Positions 26,861 through 36,624 are shown, numbered from the stretch's first letter. The stretch: DNA of 64,000 nt from Sulfidibacter corallicola (GCF_017498545.1 NZ_CP071793.1:8426256-8490255), one strand, 5' to 3'. Translations and numbers: made by a program. Notes: a model not told the origin generated them from the letters alone.

Positions 26861-29764
26861 TTAACGATCACCTCCACAATTCAGGTCGACGAATAGTGAG
26901 ATCATCAGGTCGAGCACGTTTTCCTGCGGCCAATCGGCGCTCGGCCGCACGTCCACTTGGGGATCGATGCTGAGTTCGGCACCGCTGGCCGCGATGCGGT
27001 CGATGAGATCCTGCAAGCCCGTGCAGGGGCTCGGCTGGTCACCCAAACGGTTGTATTCCAGGGCGATGCGGTCCTGGCTCTCGTCGCCGATGCCGTTGTC
27101 CGCGGACAGGCCGGCGAAATCGCTGATTTGATTGCCCGCGATGGTGAAGACGTGCAACTCCGGCAGGCCGACGAGACTCGGCAAGCTGGAGAAGGCGTTG
27201 CTGTCCAGGGCCAGCGATTCGAGCGTGCTCGGGAACGCCCCGCCCAGGCCTCGACTCGCGCCTGGCAGGCGGTTGTTGGATAGGTCCAGGAACGTCAGCG
27301 AGGTCGTCGAAAAATCCGGGAGATGGTCGATCTGGTTCCCGGATGCGTCCAGCGTTTTCAGGTTGGCCATGTCGCCGAGCTCGGCCGGTAAGCCGGTAAG
27401 CCGGTTGTCGGCACAGATCAGGCCCGTGAGGTTGGCGAAGAAGGAAATGCCGACCAGGTCTTCGATGCCCAGACCGCTCACGTCCAAAACACCCGTGACC
27501 AGTTCGGCTTCCGACTGCGAGATCAGGCCGTTGTCGTCGAGATCGATCACCACATCGTTCTCCCCGTCGCGCCAGGTGGCGTCGACCAGGAAGGTACGCA
27601 GTTCCGGATCGGTGACGAAGCAGTTCACATCGAGGGACAGGGTCGCGACCTGACTCGCTTCGCCCCCGCAGTCTCCCGAACTCAGGAAGCACCGGTAGTC
27701 ACCCACATCGTTCTCGTCCAATCCCTCGATCACGAGCGTCGGCGCATCGGCGCCCGGGATGTCCACCTCGTCCTTCTGCCAGCGATAGGTGATGTTCTGC
27801 GGACCGGTCGCGGTCACCGAGAGGGTCACGGTCTGGTCCGGGCAAACGGTTTGGGATTCCGGCTGGCTGGTAAAGCTGGCCGGCGGCTCGATCACCAATT
27901 CCTCGGTTTCGGTATCCACTGAACCGCATTGCAGTTCGAGCCGGCAGAAATAGGAACCCGAGTCTTCGGTCGACAGCGGAGAGAACTGCAGCACGCTGGC
28001 GATTTCACCCGCCAGCGGCTCGCCGTCTTTGTACCACTGGTAGGCATCCACCGCGCCACCGGGAACGACGATCGCCCACAAGGAGGCGTTTTCTCCCACG
28101 CAGGTGGTCTGCACGGGTCTCACCTCGATCGACGGCAGGGGTGTTTCGAACAGGATGCCGGATTTCGAAGTCAAGACCGCGCAGGCGTTCATCACGACGC
28201 AGTCGTATTTCCCGAAATCGTCGGGCCCGATCGATTCGATGGTGTAGCTGCTGTCGGTGGCGCCTTCGATCGGTTCGCAGTCCCGACGCCATTGATAGCT
28301 GGTGGCCCCCTCGGCGACCACACTGAAGGTGAAGCTTTCTCCCTGACATGCGCGGTAGTTGCTCATGGGATCCTGCCGAATGGCCAGTTCCACGTTGCTG
28401 TCCAGGTGCACGACGATCGTGGTCAGGACGCCGCAATTGTCCGACACCGTGCAGGAATAGGAACCGTAGTCCGCGTCGGTCACCGAATCGAGGATCAAGG
28501 TGGACGCGGTCGCCCCATCGAGCTTGAAACCGTTCTTGCGCCACTGGTAGCTCAGGGTGCCCTCGCCGATGGCCGTCACGCTGAACGACGCCGACTCGCC
28601 CAGGCAGGCGGTCTGGTTTTGGGGTTGTTGCACGATCGCGAAGCCCGGACAGTTCACGTCTCGTTCGTCGCAGTCGGGATCCAACGACAGGGTCGCCGTC
28701 TCGCTGACTTCGCCGTCGCATTCGCCCGAACTCAGAAAACACCGGTATTGGCCCAAATCGTCGGCGTCCACGTCTTCGAGGATTAGGGTCGGCGTATTCG
28801 AGTCGGGCAGGTCGTTGCCGTCCTTTTGCCAGCGGTAGGTGATTTCGGCCGGCCCCTCGGCGACCACGGCGAACGTGGTCGTGTCGCCCTCGCACACGCT
28901 TTGCGATTGCGGCTGACTGGTGAAACGGGCCTTGGGCTGGACCGCGAGATCGAAGGTCTCCGTGTCTTCCGGGCCGCAAGGTAGTTGGACGCGACAAAAA
29001 TATTCGCCGGAATCGTCGGGATCGAGCGAATTGAAGCGTAGGCGACGAGACACCTCGCCCACGAGCGCCACGTCGTCCTTGAACCATTGGTAGGTGACGC
29101 CGGTCGTCGGGTTGACGATGGCGAACAGGCTGCCTGCGGCGTCTTCACAGGTGATGTCGAACGTCAGTAACTCGACCGTGGGGATGGACTGCGCCATCAG
29201 GTTGGCGGTGGTACTGGTCAGGACCGCGCAGCTATTGCCCACCACACAGTCGTAGTTCCCCAGGTCTTCCATCAAGACCGCATCGATTTCATAGGTGCTG
29301 CTGGTGGCACCCAGGATCGGCTCGCAGTCCTTGCGCCACTGGAAGGTGGTGGCGCCGGTTGCCGTCACGCCGAGGGTGTATGGATCGCCCAGGCAGGCGA
29401 AGTCGAAGGGAATCGGTTGTTGGGTGATGGCGAGTTCGGGGTCGCGATCCAACGGCACTTCGATCGTGTGCAACACGCCGCAGTCGTCGGTCACGGTGCA
29501 GGAGTACCAACCGTAGTCTGCGTCGGTCACCGCATCGATGGTCAGCGTCGCCGCCGTTTCGCCGACGAGCGGCACGCAGTCCTTGCGCCATTGATAGGTC
29601 GGGGTTCCCGCGCCGGTCGCCACCACGCTGAACGATGCCGATTCACCCAGACAGGCCGATTGGGCTTCGGGTTGTTCCAGGATCTCGAAACCGGGGCAGT
29701 CGACATCCTGCGCGAAGCACCAGGAGGTGAAAAACACCACTAGAAGCAGTTTAAACGTATTCAT
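26861..29764 (-). CDS. Giant exported protein: eight Ig-like domains, EF-hand-like segment, leucine-rich repeats
   Basis: 967 residues. Signal peptide MNTFKLLLVVFFTSWCFAQ. Then eight Ig-like domains of about 85 residues, each with the cysteine-Trp-Cys core (CLGESASFSV...YQWRKD...YSCTV). They form two copies of a four-domain block: domains 1-4 resemble 5-8 in order (both blocks start with DVNCPGF or DVDCPGF and end with YRCFLSSGxCxGE). After domain 8 comes VTDPELRTFLVDATWRDGEND with a calcium-loop-like DLDDNGLISQSEAE, then leucine-rich repeats (LTGLICADNRLTGLPAEL, LKTLDASGNQIDHLP, LTFLDLSNNRLPG). The end is a short unassigned tail. A surface adhesion or binding role fits this architecture; it has no catalytic domain. 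GAGG precedes the ATG by about 6 bases. It lies 24 bp after the Tat-exported protein gene, so both are one operon. Confidence 0.93.
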   Translation of the reverse strand: MNTFKLLLVVFFTSWCFAQDVDCPGFEILEQPEAQSACLGESASFSVVATGAGTPTYQWRKDCVPLVGETAATLTIDAVTDADYGWYSCTVTDDCGVLHTIEVPLDRDPELAITQQPIPFDFACLGDPYTLGVTATGATTFQWRKDCEPILGATSSTYEIDAVLMEDLGNYDCVVGNSCAVLTSTTANLMAQSIPTVELLTFDITCEDAAGSLFAIVNPTTGVTYQWFKDDVALVGEVSRRLRFNSLDPDDSGEYFCRVQLPCGPEDTETFDLAVQPKARFTSQPQSQSVCEGDTTTFAVVAEGPAEITYRWQKDGNDLPDSNTPTLILEDVDADDLGQYRCFLSSGECDGEVSETATLSLDPDCDERDVNCPGFAIVQQPQNQTACLGESASFSVTAIGEGTLSYQWRKNGFKLDGATASTLILDSVTDADYGSYSCTVSDNCGVLTTIVVHLDSNVELAIRQDPMSNYRACQGESFTFSVVAEGATSYQWRRDCEPIEGATDSSYTIESIGPDDFGKYDCVVMNACAVLTSKSGILFETPLPSIEVRPVQTTCVGENASLWAIVVPGGAVDAYQWYKDGEPLAGEIASVLQFSPLSTEDSGSYFCRLELQCGSVDTETEELVIEPPASFTSQPESQTVCPDQTVTLSVTATGPQNITYRWQKDEVDIPGADAPTLVIEGLDENDVGDYRCFLSSGDCGGEASQVATLSLDVNCFVTDPELRTFLVDATWRDGENDVVIDLDDNGLISQSEAELVTGVLDVSGLGIEDLVGISFFANLTGLICADNRLTGLPAELGDMANLKTLDASGNQIDHLPDFSTTSLTFLDLSNNRLPGASRGLGGAFPSTLESLALDSNAFSSLPSLVGLPELHVFTIAGNQISDFAGLSADNGIGDESQDRIALEYNRLGDQPSPCTGLQDLIDRIAASGAELSIDPQVDVRPSADWPQENVLDLMISLFVDLNCGGDR

Positions 29765-29788
29765 GGCCTACCTCACCGAAGCTCGCGC

Positions 29789-30835
29789 TCAGGAGAAGAT
29801 GAACGGATGGAAGTCCGCTTCGATCGAGGGGCAGTGATCGGGAATCGAATTCTCGTGCAGCGAGTCGCAGGGCAGGGAATCGTCGTCCAGGGAATCACAG
29901 CATTGGGAGTCCACGGAGTCGCACGGCACGGAATCGAACTCGGCACTGTCGTCCATGCGGTCCACTTCCACATGGATGGCGCCCTTGACGAACGGGCCCT
30001 CCCCGCTGGGTGCGCCGATCGTGATGTTGGCTTGGTCGTCGAACAGGTGCGTGGCCTGGCACATCAGCGAAATGGTGAAGTTGCTCTGGAAGGCCGAGGT
30101 CAGCACCGTGCAGAGTGCGTCGGCGATTTGCCAGGGATAGAGGGAGCCGGTGAGAATCAGGCTGGCCTGGTACTCGATTTCGAAGGCGTTGCCGGCGGTG
30201 GCCGCATAAAAGCGCAGGGACCAGCGATGCCCGACCGGGCTGATGGGGCAGCAGCAGAAATCCTTGGGGACGAAGAAATCGATGCTCAATTTGCCGGTGT
30301 GGTCCAGTCCGCCCCAAAACGAAGAGCAACTGTGAATCAAGGTGGTATAGGGGAAGGAGAACTTCTGAAAGGACTTGTAGCGCGAACCGCCGTTGCCCAG
30401 CCAGGTGCGGATGGGGGTGGTGATGGCGAGCCCCGAGGGCAGGTTGGACGGCATGGAATGGTAACCTTCGCCGATCACGGTTTCGATGGGGGCTTGCGAC
30501 AGATTGAAGGGTAGGGCGGTGATGGTGGTGAGCAACTCGCCACCGGAGAACCCGCTGGGCCAGAGGAAGGGATGTCCGAACATCGAGTGACTGAACCGCG
30601 CCGATACGTCCTCGAACGAAGAACCGAAATCCGGGCCGAACAGGGTCACGATGTCGTTTTTCGTGCCGATGATCGGGCAGAACCCCAATGGGTGGGTGGG
30701 ACCCGGCATCGCCGATGCGCCCAGACCGACGGCGGCGAGCGAAACCGCGGTAGTTTTGAGCATGGTGCGGCGATCCATGGTGAATCCCCGCGCTTTTCCA
30801 GCTTGTTGGTCACGATCTGATGCCTTCTTCGTCAT
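29789..30835 (-). CDS. Tat-exported protein with Cys/Asp/Ser-rich tail, unknown function
   Basis: 348 residues. Residues 20-45 form a twin-arginine signal (MDRRTMLKTTAVSLAAVGLG, ending near ASA), preceded by a polar leader. The mature part has no family I recognise; it contains a CCCPISPVGHRWSLRF segment and is probably beta-rich. The last ~45 residues are a low-complexity tail of repeated D-S-(V/L)-x-C-D-S units (FDSVPCDSVDSQCCDSLD, then DSLPCDSLHENS). This spacing suggests metal binding or disulphide clusters. Start ATG at 30835 lies near two AGGAG boxes. Directly upstream of the Ig/LRR gene in the same operon, it may be a partner exported folded with cofactor via Tat. Confidence 0.85.
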   Translation of the reverse strand: MTKKASDRDQQAGKARGFTMDRRTMLKTTAVSLAAVGLGASAMPGPTHPLGFCPIIGTKNDIVTLFGPDFGSSFEDVSARFSHSMFGHPFLWPSGFSGGELLTTITALPFNLSQAPIETVIGEGYHSMPSNLPSGLAITTPIRTWLGNGGSRYKSFQKFSFPYTTLIHSCSSFWGGLDHTGKLSIDFFVPKDFCCCPISPVGHRWSLRFYAATAGNAFEIEYQASLILTGSLYPWQIADALCTVLTSAFQSNFTISLMCQATHLFDDQANITIGAPSGEGPFVKGAIHVEVDRMDDSAEFDSVPCDSVDSQCCDSLDDDSLPCDSLHENSIPDHCPSIEADFHPFIFS

Positions 30836-31213
30836 GGCTCCTGTTCTCCTTACCGTTGTGTGTGGGGTCCGGATCGTTCAACGGACTGGTCACCACATCG
30901 AGACGACGCACGATCGGGCATGCGGACCCACACCGCAACGATTCCGCCATGGACGGGAACCAGTCCGGAATCAAAATCGACCTAACCGCAAATACTGCGA
31001 AATCAATTGGTCAGAGAATTACCGAGAAAATGCATCTCGAAAAAAAATGAGACAGGGAAAGTCAGCATCATTTTACATCAAAAGTGGCGATGTGCCGCAG
31101 GGGATGGTGCAAATTAAATAAAAAATCACAAATGGAGAGATGTTGAAAATATGCGGTGGTATTTGATCAAAAGACCACCGCGTGGAAACATGTGAGACCC
31201 GCCAATCTCGGTT
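30836..31213. other. Intergenic, no gene; carries one hairpin
   Basis: About 380 bases, AT-rich from 31000 to 31160. Apart from the hairpin at 31153-31181 I see nothing. Confidence 0.5.
31153..31181 (-). terminator. Hairpin downstream of the serine hydrolase gene
   Basis: GCGGTGGT (31153-31160) and ACCACCGC (31174-31181) form a perfect 8-bp stem; the loop itself contains TTTGATCAAA. On the minus strand it is followed by ATATTTTC, a weak T-run. Placement 33 bp after the hydrolase stop fits a terminator. Confidence 0.5.
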
Positions 31214-32662
31214 TTATCGTGACGGCGACGCGCCAATTCTCGAAAGCACGGTGCGTGCGTGGTCGTTGCTCGGGTCCAATTCGAGAGATGTTCGGTAATG
31301 GCTGGCGGCCTTTTGCCTGTCGCCGTGGGCCAGGTAGGCTTCGGCCAGGCTGTCGTGCGCGTTCGCCGAACGGGGAAAGGACGTGACATTCAACTTCAGC
31401 ACCTCGATCGCCTCCGCGGTCAGGCCGGCTTCCAGTAGTTGGTAACCCAAAGCGTTGATCCGTCCCTCGCGCAGTTCGTAGCGATCTTTATGCGCCCGGT
31501 AGGTTTCGATACTCTTTTTGAGGTTGCCGTCGACCACCGATTGGGTCAGGAGAAAGCTGGCCGGTGTTGTGTGGTTCCGCGGGAGTTCGTAGAGAATCGC
31601 GGCAAGGTCGTCGGTCAATTCGTAGAGCATCGAATAACCCGTGGCTGTATTGCTCAAGAGGATCACCAGGTGCCGATCGGCCACGAAGCGCGTGAGCATC
31701 GAGCTGAATCCGTTGACGGCCCCGTTGTAGCCGATCGTTTTCACCGGTTTCTCTCGGCCCGCCAGCTTGCGCTCTGCGACCTGCCAACCGATGGGTGATT
31801 TCGGATCGAACATGGTGGCTTTGGTTTCGGCCGAAAGAATCTCGTCTCCGTACAGGGCCTGATCCAATTTGTAGAGGTCGTCCACGGTGGAATAGACCGA
31901 GCCGGTCGCCTTGAAAACCGCGGTGTTGAGGAAGTCTTCGTTGCGATAACCGCCACCTGCCGCGAACAGGTAGCCGGCGGCGCGGTTCGGCAGAATGCGG
32001 TCGAGGCGGTCGTGGCCGGTACGGTTCATCCCCAGGGGCTTCAAGAGCCGCGCTTCGAGGGCTGCTCCATAGGTCTTTCCAGTGAGCTTCTCGATCACCT
32101 TGCCCAATAGGAAATAGCCCGAGTTGGAGTAGCGCGTGCGGGTTCCGGGTTCGAAATCCAGCGGCAGCGCAGCGATCACGGCCATGAAGTCGACGTCGGT
32201 GATGGGCTGTTTGAAGCGTCCCTCGAACCAGCCCGGGATGGCGACGTAGTGGGGGATGCCTGAGCGGTGCCCGAGTAATTGTCTGATGGTGATGCGTTTG
32301 GCGTGGGGAGAGGGATACTCCGGCAAGTGGGTGGCCAGCGAATCGTCCAGACCCAACGTGCCGTCCTGCACCAGTTGCATGGTCACGATGGCCGTCATCG
32401 ACTTGCTCAGCGAGCCGAGGCGATAGGCCACGTCCGGGCCGTTGGCCGCCTGCCATTCCATGTTGGCCTGGCCATGTCCCTGTCGGTAGATTACCTTGCC
32501 GGCCTCCGCCACCAGCACGGCACCGTTGAACGTCGAATGGGCGGCATAGCGGCGAACGACTTTGTCGATCCGGCTCGCTTTGTCCTGCGCCTGAGTTTGA
32601 AGGGCTGCGAACATCGTGAAGGCCGTCGCGACGAGTACAACAAAGAACGGGTTTTTCCGCAC
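31214..32662 (-). CDS. Beta-lactamase-family serine hydrolase with C-terminal TPR
   Basis: 482 residues. Signal peptide (KNPFFVVLVATAFTMFAALQTQAQ). The serine beta-lactamase/DD-peptidase-like domain spans about 30-380: SLSK (S84-K87), YSN (178-180) and a third-motif region around GYNGAVNGFSS where class C enzymes have KTG. The C-terminus has two TPR-like helix pairs (AHDSLAEAYLAHGDRQKAA). Such proteins are esterases or peptidases of cell-wall or small ester substrates; the exact one is unknown. The start is GTG at 32662, supported by AAGGAG 6-7 bases upstream and by the signal peptide starting there; a further 35 in-frame codons upstream are not protein-like. Confidence 0.9.
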   Translation of the reverse strand: MRKNPFFVVLVATAFTMFAALQTQAQDKASRIDKVVRRYAAHSTFNGAVLVAEAGKVIYRQGHGQANMEWQAANGPDVAYRLGSLSKSMTAIVTMQLVQDGTLGLDDSLATHLPEYPSPHAKRITIRQLLGHRSGIPHYVAIPGWFEGRFKQPITDVDFMAVIAALPLDFEPGTRTRYSNSGYFLLGKVIEKLTGKTYGAALEARLLKPLGMNRTGHDRLDRILPNRAAGYLFAAGGGYRNEDFLNTAVFKATGSVYSTVDDLYKLDQALYGDEILSAETKATMFDPKSPIGWQVAERKLAGREKPVKTIGYNGAVNGFSSMLTRFVADRHLVILLSNTATGYSMLYELTDDLAAILYELPRNHTTPASFLLTQSVVDGNLKKSIETYRAHKDRYELREGRINALGYQLLEAGLTAEAIEVLKLNVTSFPRSANAHDSLAEAYLAHGDRQKAASHYRTSLELDPSNDHARTVLSRIGASPSR

Positions 32663-33323
32663 CGATGTCTCCTTGGTTCCGGGTGGTTTCGAATGAGTGA
32701 TGATATCGGCTCCCGAAATGGGCCGCCAGGGGTCTGAAGTTCTGGCGATGATGAACTTGGGTGCCACCTGATTAGGTACGACAAACCGGGTGCGATGGGT
32801 GCGGGGATTCGGTCATCGACTCAGGGAGTCGCCAATCTCCAAAAGCTTCTTCTCTCAAATTGCCCACCTAGGATCGGGTGTGAAAATCGCCCACGAATCC
32901 CGTGGATGACACGGCTGGATCGTCATCCATGGTTTCGCCTGGATGGGCCACTCTTTGAGACGTAATAGAGCGGAAGGTGATTAAAACAAATATATTACAT
33001 TTACCTGTCCCCGCAGGCTGTCCTGTCCCCGCAGGCTGTCCTCGGAGGGTCCTGCTAGACTCGGGCCAGGGAAATTTGTCCACGAATCACCCGGATGACA
33101 CGAATGGATCGCCGTCCATGGTGTATCCGCGGTAGGCTTCTCTTGGAATGGAACTGGAATGAACCTTAATAAATTCAGAAAGTTCCATGCACCTGTCCCC
33201 GCTGACCACCCGCCATGCCGCTGACCACCCGCAGACCCGCGCCGTCGCAGGCCAGCAGAGGTTTCGGATCTTCCCATTCGTGTGAATCCGTGTGATTCGT
33301 GGACTTTTGAGTTCCAGAAAACG
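32663..33323. repeat. Intergenic repeat cluster: direct and inverted short elements
   Basis: About 660 bases without a gene. Contains CCTGTCCCCGCAGGCTGT twice in tandem (33004-33039), another CCTGTCCCC at 33192, and an inverted pair GTCCACGAATCACCCGGATG (33078) and its inverse CGTGTGATTCGTGGAC (33289-33304). The stretch at about 32893-32932 is a degenerate direct copy of 33081-33120. Confidence 0.75.
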
Positions 33324-35324
33324 CTACTCGACCGACAGAATCAGGCGCGCCCCCAGCGTCGCGTGTTCCCCGCCGTAGATCGTCAATTCGTCTCGTTGAA
33401 AATCCACCGTCGTGGCCGCTTTCAGCCGGAACTGGGTGCGACCGTCGCGACGAATCAGCGAAAGCGCGCTTGCCGGCAATGCCGTTTCGGTACAGGCGTC
33501 GTTCGCGGAAGGAATCGCGATCGTGAAGACGTTGGTCCCCGAGGCGGCAGCGCTGTAATCACCACGACTGAGAGCAGCGTCGTTCGAGAACGAACCGGAT
33601 TTGAGGTCCACGTCGAGGCGTGACACGCTTCCCGTCAGGTCTTGTCTGCAGATGACCAGCGTCGCTCCCGCCAGGGTGACATCCGCCGGGATCGATGCGG
33701 TATCGAAAGAGAGAATGATGCGCTTCCGTTCGGCGTTGAACATGCCGGGATCGCCGGCCACGTGGTCGCTCGTGGAAAAGCCGTCAGCGAAGTAGAGACC
33801 CACGTAGCCGTCCTCCGCGCCGATCGAGCGCAGTTCGATCGCGCTGGGCGCCTCGATGACGTAGTTCTCCGTTTTGACCGATTCCCAATTGCCCGCCTGA
33901 TCCACGCTGCGGAACTTGAGTTGGGTGTCGGATTCCAGCAGGATCGGGCTGACGTAGGTCGGCGAGGAACCGTCTGGCGCGCTGCCGTCGCGCGTGTAAT
34001 GGGTGGTGGCCGGCTCGTCGGCGCTGAGGGTGACCGATACCGGGCCCGTGTAGGTTCCGCCGGCGGGTTCGGCCAGGGTGGTGGGTGGCGTCGTGTCCGG
34101 CGTGTTGTCGATGGTATAGGTTTCCGATACGGGCGATTCGACGTTGCCCGCATCGTCGATGCTGAAGAAGCGCAGCACCGTGGTCTCGTCGAAGGTTTGC
34201 GCCGCGGTCCAGACGGGCGACTGCTCGGTCGGCAGGCTGCCATCCGTGGTGTAGTGTGTCACTGCCGGCTCGTTGGCCGTCAACGATACCGTCACCGACA
34301 TGTGGTAGACCCCGCCGGCGGGTGTCGCCGTGGTGATGGGCGGCGTGGTGTCGACGGCGGACCCGTCCAGGCCGAAAAACGTGACGATCAGCGCCGAGGC
34401 GTCCGGGCCGTTCGGGTCCGTGAACAGGAAACCTTCTCCGCCCGACCAGGCGTGGCCCATGCCGTCGACCGAATAGTGCTCCAGCAACACCTGGCCGGAG
34501 GCGTCTTCATAGAGGGAGTGAGTGTAGCTTCGACCACCCGCAACCGTGCCGCTGCGGACATCCTCGGGGGTGTCGTCGATCGAGTCGTCGTCCGCGCCAT
34601 TGTCGACGCGGTCGTTGGTCTGCGCCCATTGGGAGAGTGTCTGTTCGCCGTTGATGGGGGCGACCGTGAAATCGGAGGTTCCGTGAAACACGATGGTGGG
34701 AAGGATTCGGGCGCGAGGGCCCATGGCGTCGAACGCCAGGTTGCCCTGGGTATTCGGGTTGGGGCCGCCGTTGCTCATGACGGAAAAGGCCGTTTGGCTG
34801 CTGGTCGCGGCCTTGAACTCCAGGCCCGAGTGGACCGCGATCCCCGCGAACAGGTCCGAGTAGACCGCACCCATGATGGACGTCATGGCGCCCCCCGCCG
34901 AAAAACCGGCGCAGTACATGCGGTTGGCGTCGATGGCGTAGTTGTTCTGAAAGTGGGTGACGATGCCCGCGATCGAGGCCGCCTCGCCCGATCGGCCCTG
35001 GTTGATGGGTTCGAACCAGTTCCAGCAACGAGCCATGTTGGCGGAGGAGGGCTGTTCCGGGTAGATCACGATGAAGTTGTGTGCTTCCGCCAAATCGTTC
35101 ATCGTCGTACTGGTCGCGAAATCTTGTGCGGATTGAGTGCAGCCGTGCAGCATGATCATGAGCGGCACGGGCGCCGCGCCGTTGTAGTCGGAGGGCAGAT
35201 AGGCCAGCCAGGCCCGTCCACCGGTCGTACCTGAAATCACTTCTCCTGCCGAGAGCGGGCCGGGTACGGCCAGTAAAAGGAGCGACAGGGAAAGGCCAAG
35301 TGCGTGTTTGATCAGGTTCGCCAT
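33324..35324 (-). CDS. PHB-depolymerase-family esterase with two chitobiase-type domains
   Basis: 666 residues. Signal peptide (about 1-26). The alpha/beta hydrolase of the esterase/PHB depolymerase family spans about 30-345: oxyanion HGCTQ (H60-C62), lipase box GFSAG (S142) and the histidine motif GMGHAWSGG near 330. Two repeats of about 85 residues follow, opening TTPPxTxAxPAGGxY and ending DxAGNxES, the CHB_HEX/chitobiase C-terminal-like module used as a carbohydrate- or surface-binding linker. The last ~150 residues form a further beta domain beginning IELRSIGAEDGYVGLYFADG and resembling a PepSY-free, carbohydrate-binding-type fold that I do not name. An extracellular polyester or acetyl-ester hydrolase is the best guess. 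Start ATG at 35324, preceded by AAGGGGG; the 23 upstream in-frame residues are AT-rich leader. Confidence 0.92.
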   Translation of the reverse strand: MANLIKHALGLSLSLLLLAVPGPLSAGEVISGTTGGRAWLAYLPSDYNGAAPVPLMIMLHGCTQSAQDFATSTTMNDLAEAHNFIVIYPEQPSSANMARCWNWFEPINQGRSGEAASIAGIVTHFQNNYAIDANRMYCAGFSAGGAMTSIMGAVYSDLFAGIAVHSGLEFKAATSSQTAFSVMSNGGPNPNTQGNLAFDAMGPRARILPTIVFHGTSDFTVAPINGEQTLSQWAQTNDRVDNGADDDSIDDTPEDVRSGTVAGGRSYTHSLYEDASGQVLLEHYSVDGMGHAWSGGEGFLFTDPNGPDASALIVTFFGLDGSAVDTTPPITTATPAGGVYHMSVTVSLTANEPAVTHYTTDGSLPTEQSPVWTAAQTFDETTVLRFFSIDDAGNVESPVSETYTIDNTPDTTPPTTLAEPAGGTYTGPVSVTLSADEPATTHYTRDGSAPDGSSPTYVSPILLESDTQLKFRSVDQAGNWESVKTENYVIEAPSAIELRSIGAEDGYVGLYFADGFSTSDHVAGDPGMFNAERKRIILSFDTASIPADVTLAGATLVICRQDLTGSVSRLDVDLKSGSFSNDAALSRGDYSAAASGTNVFTIAIPSANDACTETALPASALSLIRRDGRTQFRLKAATTVDFQRDELTIYGGEHATLGARLILSVE

Positions 35325-35667
35325 GTGTTCCCCCTTGGCGACGGAAAAATAGGTCGAAAACAAACCGATTGTTCGGTTTTTTTGTGTAAACACTATTTTA
35401 CACGATCTTGACGAAAGCGTGTCATGCGAAGAAAACAGAACGCTTTACGACAAGTCTCCCGCCACCGAATCGGACGAGGGATTCGAGGCGACGCAGGGCC
35501 TCGACCAACCTCTTCCTCGTCGGGAAGTCGGCCGTGTTGCCAGTCCACGGAAGGGCGCGTGGGGGGAAGGGCAAGCGTGGGGGCGAAGGGGGGCGTGGGG
35601 GCGAAGGGGACAGGCAGATGCAAGCAACTGAAAAACAAACGATTGCACCTGCCGCTTCGTTCCTGCC
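35325..35667. other. Intergenic, purine/GC-rich low-complexity and repeat edge
   Basis: The AT-rich part next to 35325 probably carries the esterase promoter. From about 35560 the sequence becomes G-rich low complexity (GGGGGCGAAGGGGGGCGTGG) and then GGGGACAGGCAGATG at 35606-35620, the left edge of the cytochrome duplication. Confidence 0.5.
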
Positions 35668-36585
35668 TCAAGAATCGGGGGCCACGGGCGGAACCGTTTT
35701 GAGGTAGTCGTAGATTGCGCCGAGATCGGTTTCGGTCATGTCGGAATATTGGATCCAAGGCATCACCGTGTTGCGATCACGGGGGGTCTCGAGTTGGCGG
35801 ACCTCTTCCACCGCAAACGCTTTGAAGGCGGCGACGAAGGCTTCGCGGCTCCAGCCCATGACGCGGGCCTTGGGATGGGGGGTCAGGTTCACCGAGGTAA
35901 CCGAACCGCCGCCTGGAATGTTCAGCCGCATGCCACCGGCCAGGTCGCCGCCGTGGCACATCCTGCAACCAGCCGCGTTGACAAGGTACCGACCGCGGGC
36001 CACCGAGTCGTCTTGGGGCGGCATGGGCTTGGCCTGGTAGGGCTTGGGCAGAACTCGGCCCACCATCGAAATCAAGAACGGGGGACTGGCTTTCGGGGGC
36101 TGGTGGTCGATCCTTGGTAGGGTTCGCAAGTAGGCCACGATGGCCATCACGTCGGATTCCGCCAGCCTGGCGTACACGTAATAGGGCATGTCCGGATGGA
36201 GTGGCTCGCCTTGCCGATTCAAGCCACTGGTGATGGCACGGGCGATTTCGCCATCACTCCAATCACCGAGCGCAAAAGGCGTGATATTCGCCGCGGGTGC
36301 ATCCTCCGGCGAGAAGATGGTATGCGTCGCCCCCTGACCGGCCGTGCTCGCGACCACCGGACCCGATTGACGGTCCCAATCCCGCTCCGAATGGCAACTC
36401 AAGCACAGGGCCACGTGATTCACCAGGTAGCGGCCCCGCGCCAGTTGGGCAGGGTCGCCCTCGACGCGGGATTCGGGGGCGGGAATCGATCGGGGAAACG
36501 CGGCCCAAAGAACCGCGGCAGCCGCGATTCCCAGCCCGATCAACGCGAGCAGGGCCAAGATGGCAAATTTCATCCATCGCCTCAT
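35668..36585 (-). CDS. Membrane-anchored diheme cytochrome c (copy A)
   Basis: 305 residues. N-terminal anchor (FAILALLALIGLGIAAAAVL), then two heme c domains: CLSCH at about 61-65 and CRMCH at about 208-212, each with an R-G-(R)-Y-L-V-N sequence before it. Axial methionines are likely in the later MP-rich segments (HPDMPYY and NTVMPW). The layout is that of periplasmic electron-transfer subunits that serve alcohol or aldehyde dehydrogenases and similar. AAGGAG lies 7 bases before the ATG at 36585. It differs from copy B at two residues (Arg for Ser after RTLP, Tyr for Phe in IYDYLKT). No dehydrogenase partner is adjacent in the window. Confidence 0.95.
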   Translation of the reverse strand: MRRWMKFAILALLALIGLGIAAAAVLWAAFPRSIPAPESRVEGDPAQLARGRYLVNHVALCLSCHSERDWDRQSGPVVASTAGQGATHTIFSPEDAPAANITPFALGDWSDGEIARAITSGLNRQGEPLHPDMPYYVYARLAESDVMAIVAYLRTLPRIDHQPPKASPPFLISMVGRVLPKPYQAKPMPPQDDSVARGRYLVNAAGCRMCHGGDLAGGMRLNIPGGGSVTSVNLTPHPKARVMGWSREAFVAAFKAFAVEEVRQLETPRDRNTVMPWIQYSDMTETDLGAIYDYLKTVPPVAPDS

Positions 36586-36624
36586 GAGAGATCTCCTTTG
36601 GATTGAATTGGTGAAGATGGAAAC

